Of a DNA stretch of 64,000 nucleotides, positions 55,354-64,000 are shown piece by piece. Under the pieces are notes generated by a model, which worked only from the letters and a program-made list of their open reading frames with translations, was not told where the DNA came from and searched no databases. The stretch spans positions 2,232,001 to 2,296,000 of the forward strand of contig JAUCEF010000001.1 of the NCBI GenBank assembly GCA_033558025.1, in the 5' to 3' direction. This stretch comes from Phytophthora sp. 'mugwort' (taxonomy: Eukaryota; Oomycota; Peronosporomycetes; Peronosporales; Peronosporaceae). Positions within the stretch are counted from its first letter, which is position 1. Each line of letters opens with the position of its first letter. A program made the translations under genes and the position numbers.

Positions 55354-56072
55354 TCACAGTTCTGTCGGGTACATGACTAACCACAAAGTATGACCAGAAA
55401 GAAGACCATTTCTCCGTGGAGTACACGACGCGCTTTTCTGGCACCGACGCTGAATGTACTGCTTCAAAAATGTTTTCCCAAGCGTCGAGACTTGCTCAAC
55501 CGATATAACTCTGAGCATGTCAACTGCTCCACGCTCAATTGCGAAGCGAGCCTGTGGCTCGTAGATTCGCAGAGACTTCATGCGTCGGCGGATTGCCGTC
55601 TTCCAGTGGATGATGCAACCGTTGGCGGTCGTGTTGGGAAGCTGGTCTCGAATAGCCGAAACTAAGGCGGCTTCATATTCGCCTTTGATCGATTTCAGGT
55701 CGAGTGACGATCAGCCGCCGCGGTGAGAAAGTGCGAGTACCGGGTTGAAAACGTGTAGAAGACCGAAACGTAGCCGTTCGCCGCGGCGTCGTGACACATG
55801 ACCACCACGCACTGAGTAAATGGGGAAGCGACGCATCGGAAGGTATTATCAATAAAGAGACGCGTCGTTCGGCGATATTTGAGTAGCCGAAGAAGTGACG
55901 GGTGAGCCCATCTGATGACGCGCTCAGGTTTCTCGCCATCACGGTGGCTGCAGTGGAATTGGAAGAAGATGAGGTTTGTTCCCGTGACCATAGCTAGCGG
56001 CTCGACTTTTACCTGGCCGTGGACATCTCCACCAAAGTGAAGGCGACGAGCACGGTACACACGCAATGTCAC
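55354..56072 (-). pseudogene. MULE transposase catalytic-region fragment
   Basis: From the 5' side: RTTRLFIDNTFRCVASPFTQ with CVVVMCHDAA, which is the MULE pattern of a first catalytic Asp in a D-x-T-F line followed by P-F-x-Q. After a frame change near 55,690, NTTANGCIIHWKTAIRRRMK carries the conserved G-C-x2-H-x3-A-x2-R-x-M block. Upstream and downstream parts are lost. Different in sequence from the MULE at 39.95 kb. Confidence 0.7.
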
Positions 56073-56465
56073 GGGTCCCTAGTGAGCCCAACTAGAACCG
56101 TGTTGCCGATGTTTCGCGAAACCGCACCATCCGGCACAGTGGCTCGGCAAGAGTGCGGGATGAAGTTGGTGTACATGTCGGATCCAGCTAACAGCTCGTA
56201 CTTGCTCGGCAGGAGGACCGACGATAGAAACTTCAGTGATAGGTGGTCCTGGTGCGCGAGGGAGCACAGTGCGTGTACTGATGCTTCTTGATGTTGATAA
56301 CTGTTGATCCAGGCCGAGGAAGAGGCGGTGGAGGAGCCGCAAAGATTCCATCCGGCAACGCTCCGATTTCAGCGTCGTTTTAATCTCCAGATTGTACACG
56401 ACCATCTTCGACGGGCTCGGAGGCGTCGGTAGTCGACGAGTAGGCCAGCGAATCCGTGCTGGGGC

Positions 56466-56484
56466 GGGGGGGGGGGGGGGGGGG
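56466..56484. repeat. Poly-G run, 19 G
   Basis: Longest of the homopolymer tracts in the window. Confidence 0.9.
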
Positions 56485-58026
56485 TACAATACATTGATGG
56501 TTATCATGCGAGCGGCGGGATAGCAGACACAACCACTGGTAATCAGGAATGGATGGCTGCGTTGGAGGCGTTGCTGTCAGCATGCCCGTTGCTGCCACCG
56601 AGAGCAGATGCCGTCGGGCCGAGATGCATCGTTGAAGTCGTCGCGTGATTGGGGTCGACGAGTCTGGTTCCGCACAACAAACCGTGTTGGCGGCGGGTGT
56701 TCTTGCACTGGCGCGGCACTTTGCCTGTTCGGTCAATGGAAATTGAGGAATGGTGACAACGAACCACCGGAGCAAGTGATGTGGCTCTTTGGGGCTTCAT
56801 CCCGAGGGCTGCGCTTCGCCAACCAACTTATCAGGCCACGTTGGGTGACGTTTCCTTTGTTTAACCCGACTCTAGGAAACGGCATTGCTAAGATGGCGGA
56901 GAAATGCGGTGGTGACTTCTGCTCACAACTGTACATGGAACAAACTTCCCTAATAAACACGTATGCGGTGCAAAAAATGCGTTTAGCTTGTGGAAGCCAA
57001 ATGCCTTGCATTGGGCTGTGGTGCAATAGCGCCACGCGCGCTAGTCGACACGGCAATCTTCGGTGCTGTGGGAATATGTATGCTTACCGTTTTCTTGAAG
57101 TTGCCGATCGAACTTGAGTCGCAAAATATGGGAATGGACGCTCTGCACCCAAAAGTTACCTTTTCCTGGGGTTTGCATTAAATCGAGCAGCTCGACCTGA
57201 TGTCTGACCAATAAAAAATCGCCTCGAAACGTCGCCGACAGGTCGTAAGACCTAGAGGTGGACCCGACTTCCATATAGTACGAGCCGCAAAAAAATCTAC
57301 CGTTGGCAAAAACTGCTAGTTTGCACATTGTCTCGGCTTTCAATGCTCCACAGCAGCCGTCCATGTTTAGCGACAAAGCTCAGGTCCAATGACGGGTCAT
57401 CTTCCAGCTTGTCGAGAGCGTGTCCTGATGACGCCGATTGTGACGCTTGAATGCGGGAATGACGCCAGAGTCAACCGCACAGAGAATCTACCATTAAGCT
57501 GCCACACTCCGGGTTGCGATGACTCTAATGAGTAATAATGTTGTGGCTCCCAAGGCTATCACACTCGAGAGAATTGTCTGTTTATTATTCATTTTTTGTT
57601 GCAAAAAGAGATCAGGGTCAGCAAGGATTTAAAAAATTAATATTATTTTTGGAGTATCACCTCCGGCATAGCCAAAATGGATCACAGACACCGACGCCAT
57701 GGAGGGACTGGTGGATCATATCAAACTACGCCCAGGCGTGATAGAGCAGCCGGAGCGCGGCCAAGTGCGTAGAAGCGCGCCTATGCAAGGCTTGGTGAAG
57801 ACGAGATCAGGAGACATAAAAAACGCTAGTATTATGATCAAGCACGTGCTCGTTAGTGATACTTGGGACGAGCAGTGCAAGTCCTAGAAGATGAAGAAGC
57901 CGATCGAGTAGTGGATCGAACTGGAGGATTCCGTGAGGCAATTTGGATAGAGGTCGGTTTTCCTTTTGCATTGTGGAGTGGAGTAGACCCTAGCGCAGTT
58001 GCGATCGAATAGTAAACAGAGGTAAC

Positions 58027-58071
58027 CAGCTTTGAGTGGCTTCCTGTTCTCGAGGAAGCCACTCAAAGCTG
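58027..58071. repeat. Perfect hairpin, 19-bp stem and 7-nt loop
   Basis: CAGCTTTGAGTGGCTTCCT, loop gttctcg, then the exact reverse complement of the arm. No surrounding ORF or U-run. Confidence 0.9.
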
Positions 58072-58689
58072 TACGAAATCGTGGCCTACCATGTAGCATG
58101 GTCTAGTTGCGGCGACTGCGTATCTGCAGTTGTTGGGCAGTTGTGAGCGTGACACGGGAACGGGAGCCCCTGCAGCGGATGGCATGCGAGGATGGGGTGG
58201 GGGCTCTTCGTTGAACGAGCTCCGCAAGTCGGATGATTAAAAAAAATACAGTATCTACGGTAATTAGTCTCTGTTCTATAATCGTCTAAGTTTCTAAATA
58301 GTCTGAGCGATAGTATTAAGTGTACTTACCAAAAACTGACATTCATAATTAGTCTGCTTTTGACGTTCAAAATTAGTCTGATCTGCTTCAGATGGTTTAA
58401 GGTAGGTGTTGTCAGATCATCTGATCGGGGTTCATTATGCAGAACTTTTGCAGCTGCTTCTGCCTCCGCGGTTTTGGGTTTACGGCCAACGACAACGATT
58501 AATACGACGGAAAATCTCACCAATCACAATGCAGCCTGATGGTACCTCTGCATTCGTGTTGTAAGGGAAGGTTGGCGCAGACGTGTAGTAACGCCCACAA
58601 CGTGTTATCCCTCATTTTTGGTTTGCCTTTAACAACCAATTGACTTTACAGACGTGTCGACCAGTGACTCACTAATCCTTGAGGTGGAT

Positions 58690-60499
58690 CTGTGCATTCA
58701 TGTCCGATGTGTTCCTGTTACATGCATCCATTCTGTGGACGCCCCATCGGAAAGGAAGGCTTTGACCAGCGCGTGATGTGCCCTCGGTGCGACCAGCTTA
58801 GCAGCGTTGATAGCGCCAGTTCCTCGCTCTACGACGCCCTCACGCCTGCTGTGAAGCCAACGCTAAGCACAAGCTCCAGTCTTGTTGCCGAACGGCTGCA
58901 TTGGCGTGCCAGGGAAAGTTTTCAGTCCGCGGATGATACGGGAGCCACCTGCGATATTCAGCGCTTGTATTTCCTAAACGACACAGGCAGACCGTAAGCG
59001 ACGTTGGCCAATGTCGAAAGGTAGTCCGTTGGATTGCGAAATATGAGGAAACCCCAGGATTCAAAATGTTTGCGAAGGCGGTTAGCGCATTTCCCGGGTT
59101 CTTCAATTCTGCGACACGTGCTGCTAATCTGGCAAAAGCGCTGGACAGGTGGTGAAAGCGGTCTCAGATTTTGCACTCTGAGAGAGGCGCCTTGTCGGTC
59201 TGTGCTCGTCCAAGTGACGGTAGGCGTTGAGTCAACTTAAAGGTGATCAGTGGGAAAGGGCGGCCTCGAAGCCCGTGGGTCATGTAGCTGTATTCTGCGC
59301 TCCTGGGTGAGTTTGACCGGCTGCGTAAGCTTGGGCTGACGTTGGACCCCCCTCTGCTTCGACAAGTGACTAAGCAGATTCTGCGCGACAAAACCGGTGC
59401 CGACAAGGATACCAGCGTTGACGATACAGGGGGTGCTAATCATTGACAAGATAACAACACGCTGGGTGCAGTGTTTCATGATAAATCGTATCGTTCTCCG
59501 AGCTCAAACGGGTACGAAGAAAAGATTACGGAGATAGAGAAAGAAGTCGTTTTTCAAATTGGTGAGATGCATCGTGGGTTCGCAGATTGCTCGCTAACCG
59601 AGGACGCGATCGAGAACATAGACGAAACTCACTTCGCGATGGATTTCGATAACGGCAAGACTTTGTTTTTTTTCTGGGGAAAAGAACATCAAGTATGTTG
59701 ATGTGGTATCGGGCGGAAGGAAAGACGATGATGGTTCGTTTGTCAGGCGGAGCGAGGGCAAGAATCTTTTCTCTCATGATGATCTTCACGACGCTTCCGG
59801 AAGCTACCCCATTCGCGGCGTCCCCGATAAAACCGTTGGAGTGTGCTACCGATCGGGCAGTAAAGGTTGGGTGACAAAGAACTCTTTCGGGAATACTTCA
59901 AGGAACCGAAAGCCACCCAAGGTGGCCCCTCGCGGACGAGCGAAGCCTGTGCATCTAGGCAACTGTTCAGGACACCTCGAAGCTGATGAATATGAGGAAG
60001 GCTTAAGGCGATTAAATCCGACCTAAGATTGTTTCCAACTAACGCTACGGATCTCTGCAAATCGGCGGATTCTTTTATAATCGCGAAGATAAAATATGCA
60101 TGGAAGCGGAAGTGGAGCGAAAGGAACATCGGTCTCATTAAATCGGACTGCTGGTAGGACAAAGTGAGGAAGGATGGGTCGTGTCCAGAATCCGGGAAAG
60201 AAATTCTTTTTTCAGCTCGCTGCTGACAGCGTGAGAGATGTCAATGCACAGCGGGACAAAACGGTACGTTGTACGCTCGAAAGGCGATGATGCGATGCCG
60301 TTTGTCGCTTGGGTTTGACGGTAAGTGGTCTGTTGATCAGTTTGCAAGATGTTGTGAAGAGGCACATAGATCATTTCGAAGGTCTGCCTGTTTATACTAC
60401 TCAACGGACCACGGCCACGCCAAAGAGCTGTCATTTATGGCTACTTGTGACGAGGACTTCACTCATCTAAGACTACCAGATAATAATCATTTCGTGTAA
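58690..60499 (+). pseudogene. DDE_1-type transposase, almost full length but broken
   Basis: Begins with a Cys/His cluster (CPMCSCYMHPFCG, then CPRC), a likely zinc-binding head. Downstream frames read FKMFAKAVSAFPGFFNSATR, LRKLGLTLDPPLLRQVTKQI, AIENIDETHFAMDFDNGKTL (first catalytic Asp, IDET), YPIRGVP and GVCYRSGSKGW, LGNCSGHLEADE where the usual D before NCSGH is Gly, NATDLC and KSADSF, KIKYAWKRKW, and a tail with GFDGKWSVDQFARCCEEAHR. At least five frameshifts or stops separate these blocks. The second catalytic Asp is lost, so the copy is dead. It is a different lineage from the 37.6-kb copy. Confidence 0.75.
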
Positions 60500-60612
60500 C
60501 CACGCAATTCGTGCATCAACAGGTGTAAAAAACGAAAGCCGACCATAAATGCGAAGTGACACCCCTTCTACCGACCAACACCCATCCTACAAAATTGAAA
60601 CGAAACTAATAT

Positions 60613-60905
60613 TTATTTCGCTAGTTGAGGTGCTGGAGGCTTCGAAACTGCGAAAAGACCATCACGAGTTCGAGACTCGATGGGAACTAAACCAGCCTTT
60701 ATAAAACCTCGCCGAATAGTATCTTCTGAGATCGTCCTCCATGCCTGCACTATAATTTACGTAATTAGGCTACGCCGCTCCTGAGGAGTAGCGCTGTGAT
60801 CGTGAATGCAGTGGTGCTGGGCGTACAGCTCGCGGCACTCACGCTTGAAAGACCGTCATGACGGCCATGTCCATCGGCTGAGCCAGCATCGTGGCACCCG
60901 GAGGG
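60613..60905 (-). pseudogene. pogo/DDE_1 transposase C-terminal fragment
   Basis: VPPGATMLAQPMDMAVMTVF followed by ECRELYAQHH, then after a break near 60,755 AWRTISEDTIRRGFIKAGLV and a TAA at 60613-60615. The Q-P-M-D-x-x-V-M-x-x-F-K pattern carries the third catalytic Asp of DDE_1 enzymes. Everything N-terminal is gone. Confidence 0.65.
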
Positions 60906-61024
60906 ACGAAATCCACATCGGTATTGCATCCTCAAGATGAGCACGCACGTGTAACGGGTTGGAGTCCGTTACCGACGTACACTCACGCTGGGAAGATGAC
61001 AGTAAATTTGGCTCTGGTTATAAA

Positions 61025-61085
61025 GTGGCGAGGCGGTCTCGGGACTCGAGACCGCCACAGCCCAATGAGCTACAGAGGAGTCTGA
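61025..61085 (-). repeat. Condensed tRNA-like sequence with perfect 10-bp hairpin
   Basis: The minus strand has TAGCTCATTGG (A box) and, 15-20 nt on, GGTCTCGAGTCC (B-box-like). The B box lies in a perfect palindromic stem, GGCGGTCTCG/CGAGACCGCC, at 61032-61056. Too short for a cloverleaf. Confidence 0.45.
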
Positions 61086-61759
61086 TTGGTCTCCGTTCAG
61101 CCAATAGAACGGTGACGTGTGACAGTATACAAATGGCCTGTCACACCAATCCCCACTCAAGATAGGAAACTATGGAAATGCAAACTAAAACCTAGAAAGA
61201 ACTAAAGAACAAACACGGCGGGCTCGTCAGTCGACAATCGGAGCTGGAGTGGTGAAGCTTGAGCGCGCGAGACGAAGAGTACCGACGCACCTACGAAGGG
61301 ACGCCCGAGAGGTGGGTGCTGCACGACTGCAGTGCCTTCGTGCAGGGGCATTGCGATACGGAGATGATCCGGCTCTTCGATCGTTGGAAGATCGACGCGC
61401 GGTAAGCCTGTCACGGTGACGCCCACCGTGACTCTCAGGTCCTTGGATCGAGCGTGGACTGCTTTGTTGAGCGCTGGAACACCGATATCGGACCTGCAGT
61501 CATCCGCAAGTTCGAGGCGAAATAGGCCACGCATTCACGCTTGTCGCTCAGCGCGTTGTCGTCCAGGGTGTGCGAGTTGTCGAGTGAGGCGAGTCGAGTG
61601 TGTTGTTATGTCCACTTGTGCGGGGGGGCTGGCGAACCTGTCGCCGGAGTGGTCTCCAGCGACCCGACAAAGCAGCATGGGAGCGCGTCACTGCCGAGAC
61701 GCCGCTGTCCGATACCAAGAGTCGTGGAATCGGACAGTACCGCCGAGCGCTCTCGGAGG

Positions 61760-63098
61760 CTAGGCGCGGTTCAATGCCGCGCCCGATAGGAGGCTTGACT
61801 CATACGTCGCCTCACAGTCCGGGATGTCCGCTAGCAGCATCATGCGAGGTTCCCAGCTATCTTCCATCGGGCCCAGCACGAACCAGGTATTGGCGGTGCG
61901 GAGGGATCCCGCGGGCGTCGTCATGTCGGAGGTTTGCATCCACGATATGGCGGACGTGACCAGCGCTATCAACAAGAGGCGCCAGGCCGTCGTGCAGAAA
62001 ACGACGACCGCTGGGAAGACGCTGTGAACGCGCAGCGTCTCGCGCGGATGGCGAACCGGCTGGATCGAGATAATCAGGAACTTTGGCACCTGTTGCGCCA
62101 GCGTGGGGCGCCGGACGACACGCCGTCACAGGAAAATCATTAGGACGCTGGCTACGATCACCAACGTCGCTGTGGATGAGCGCCGGATGATATCTGCGCA
62201 GCCGGCCGACGTGGAATGTAGGATGTAGGCGGAGCGCTGTAGGCAATTGTAGCGTATAGGCCTCACCTAATACTCTAGTCACTTTGAAGGGTCCGATGTA
62301 TCTTGGCGCAAGCTTATCCGCACCCATATTCGTCACAGAAGTAGGTGTAATGCCGCCCGTGGATAACAACACACGGTCGACCACAGCAAACTTGCCGAGG
62401 TTCTTGCGACCTCGACGATCAGAACTCTTCTTTTGGCGATCGACGGCAGACGCGGTCGCATCGCGCACATAGCGAACGACGGACTCGCGCTGTTGTAAGA
62501 ACTCGGTAATCGCGGCGACATCGCGCGGTTGCGTTGCGGGAAGTGGATCGATGCTCGCTTGAATCGACGCGGCCGTCGTTGCCGCGTCGGGCTCGTCTTG
62601 GAGCGCAATAGCGCGACGCTGCTGTGGACGAATCAGCGCCCTGAAAGTCCAGTCTGCTACGAGTTGTGGCGCCGCCATCGTGGCAGCGCGAGTGCGCACA
62701 CCTGGGACAGGAGGCTTCTTCGCAGACCGTGTCGGCACGGCGTTCACGTCGTGGGAGGTCGAGAGCGAGCTCGGCGCTGGGGGTGTAGACTCATCTGCGT
62801 CACCTCCATTGCTCTCGCGTGTTGTACTTGAGCGATCCAATCCAAGGATCGCTGGAACTCGTGGATGTCGGCCGTTGTTCAAGAAGAACGGTGTGAGCCC
62901 CGTCGAAGCGTGGACGGTGTTGTCAATGGCGAACGCGGCCATGGGCAAGAACATACTCCATGACTTGAATGACGTGGCGTAGCTGCGTAGCACGTCCCGA
63001 GGACGCGGTTCGCGCGCTCTGTCTGGCCGTCCGTCTCCGGGTGGGCTGCAGTGGACATCTGCAGCCGTGTGCCGAGTAGCTTGAAAAGTTCGTGCCAA
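61760..63098 (-). pseudogene. Gypsy integrase C-terminus with chromodomain-like end
   Basis: An open frame of 413 codons from about 63,098 has SFKSWSMFLPMAAFAIDNTV, HASTGLTPFFLNNGRHPRVP, the GPFKVTRVLGEAYTLQLP beta-barrel and LHPTFHVGRLRRYHPAL. Near 61,900 the frame shifts and SWEPRMMLLADIPDCEATYE continues in a second frame ending at 61,760. Y-L-V-x-W/D-S-W-E-P is the chromodomain signature of chromoviruses, which directs insertion to chromatin marks. Confidence 0.75.
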
Positions 63099-63414
63099 AA
63101 CGCAGCTGTGAGACGGGGGTCTCGGTCGGACATGATCGAGGTCGGGATGCCATGGTGCCGATGCATTATGTCGACGAAGATCGCCGCAGTCTGAACCGCG
63201 GTGATGATGGGTGCTACGGGAGCAAGGTCACCATCTTGCTGAATCTGTCGACGCAGACCACGACCCCCGTACAACCTTAGGTGTCTCGAGGAAAACTGAA
63301 GACGAAGTCCATGCATACCGTATTCCATGCGTCCTGGGGGACAGGAAGGGATCGAAGCGGGGATTGCTTCGGCGGAGCTGGCTTGACACGTTGGCACGTT
63401 TCACAGGAGCGTAC
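62879..63414 (-). pseudogene. Gypsy integrase catalytic core, frameshifted
   Basis: SCETCQRVKPAPPKQSPLRS and WNTVCMDFVFSFP (first Asp) in one frame, then VVVCVDRFSKMVTLLP, and in a second frame HGIPTSIMSDRDPRLTAAFW (second Asp) and MSTAAHPETDGQTERANRVL (catalytic Glu). A TAA near 63,280 and shifts near 63,230 and 63,010 break it. Confidence 0.8.
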
Positions 63415-63929
63415 TCACTTCCTGACCCACTTGTACTTATGCATCCAGTCGTAATCGCGTGAGAGCGCCGAGAATATTTTCTCGCGTCCGAGGTGTCCGT
63501 TACTTGGCGAGTCGTGAAATTCGTGGATTAGGCGAGCACGAAGGTCGTCGTCAAGCTGGACGACGACGTGTGGAAGGTCTGCGCGGTCGACGCAGTACAT
63601 CAGGAGATTCCCATCCAGTGTGCACCGATCGACGCGGGCACGACTGCGCGGGCAATAGGCGTCGTGCCGTCCGACGGATCCTTTTATATACTTGATCATC
63701 TCGGAGCATGCCACGTCGGACGCGTACGCGGCTGCGATCGCGGCGTTCTCGGCGATACGCACGGCACATTCGTCATCCTCTTCGTCACCAAGAGCATGGC
63801 GACCCGCTGCGCGTAGTCTGGCCGGCGCGAGAGCGCGTCGGCGAGGTTGTTGGTCTTGCCAGGCTTGTAGTGAACGACGAAGTTGTACTCAGAGAACAGA
63901 GAGAGGCAGCGTGCCATGCGCTGGGACAA
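63415..63929 (-). pseudogene. Gypsy RNase H end and integrase zinc-binding domain
   Basis: FVVHYKPGKTNNLADALSRR marks the end of RNase H. After a frame change DDDLRARLIHEFHDSPSNGH with LGREKIFSALSRDYDW is the start of the H-H-C-C finger; the cysteine pair (SCETCQRVKP) follows just left of 63,415 in another frame. Confidence 0.75.
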
Positions 63930-64000
63930 ATGTGGGCTCTTCGTGGCTGTCCGCAGCGACGCGTGGTCGGTGAAAGAGGGAATGTCTGTTCGCCCAGGAG

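Larger units (their letters stand above)
56073..58689. other. Gene-free repeat zone with poly-G run and hairpin
   Basis: Short ORFs only, for example 57,041-57,376 minus (111 codons), none with a motif I recognise. Contains the 19-G run and the 58,027-58,071 hairpin. Confidence 0.4.
61202..64000 (-). mobile_element. Ty3/Gypsy retrotransposon (chromovirus-like), 3' half of pol, continues beyond the window
   Basis: Read leftwards: RNase H end and tether (63,696-63,929), integrase H2C2 zinc region (63,415-63,762), integrase core with breaks (62,879-63,420), integrase C-terminus and chromodomain remnant (61,760-63,098), then about 550 bp that may include 3' non-coding sequence or LTR. Several frameshifts separate the blocks. 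The 5' half lies right of the window. Confidence 0.8.

Noticed and set aside
36301..64000. RXLR or Crinkler effector genes in the repeat half
   Set aside because: No ORF combined a signal peptide with an RXLR-EER or LFLAK-type motif.

Overview
The window looks like nuclear DNA of an oomycete, most likely a Peronosporales (Phytophthora-like) species. This is inference. It rests on compact genes with short GT-AG introns (mostly 65-90 nt), intergenic gaps often under 100 bp in the gene-rich part, stramenopile-style gene content, and a transposon mix (Ty3/Gypsy, pogo-type DDE_1, MULE, Tc1/mariner) typical of these genomes. No rRNA, functional tRNA or CRISPR was seen.

Positions 1-30,850 form a dense block of about 17 intact genes on both strands. 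In order they are: a Lys/Ser-rich protein cut by the window edge; a 103-residue coiled-coil protein; mitochondrial fumarase; a leucine-rich-repeat protein; a TPR/GT41 O-GlcNAc-type glycosyltransferase with an apparent signal peptide; a doublecortin-domain protein kinase; ubiquitin-conjugating enzyme Ubc13; a secretory DUF268-like protein; the 25S rRNA m1A methyltransferase BMT2; CCA-adding tRNA nucleotidyltransferase; an NKAPD1-like RS-rich protein; an AAAP amino-acid transporter; a frameshifted MyTH4-FERM pseudogene; a TBC RabGAP; V-ATPase subunit D; a C2H2/CCCH zinc-finger protein; a phosducin-like protein; and the small GTPase ARL8. Most are housekeeping functions. ARL8, V-ATPase D and the TBC protein all act on acidic or late endosomal membranes, but they are not arranged as an operon and nothing shows co-regulation.

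Just past ARL8 the character changes. Positions 31,185-64,000 hold no convincing intact host gene and are a graveyard of mobile DNA. A Tc1/mariner element with about 283-bp terminal inverted repeats (31,185-35,347) is split by a 5'-truncated LINE (31,878-34,326) flanked by an apparent target-site duplication. It is followed by a broken pogo/DDE_1 transposase, a MULE fragment, a Ty3/Gypsy gag-protease block on the minus strand (41-43.8 kb), scattered Gypsy gag and RT remnants (46.7-49.6 kb), a second MULE, a near full-length but broken DDE_1 transposase (58.7-60.5 kb), another DDE_1 C-terminus, and a Ty3/Gypsy integrase/chromodomain region running off the right edge. Several short tRNA-like A/B-box sequences, long poly-G runs and two perfect hairpins lie between them.

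Exon coordinates were built by reading splice sites by eye. Wherever I list exons, the reading phase closes across every junction. Starts remain predictions. No homology search was run, and family names rest on recognised motifs.
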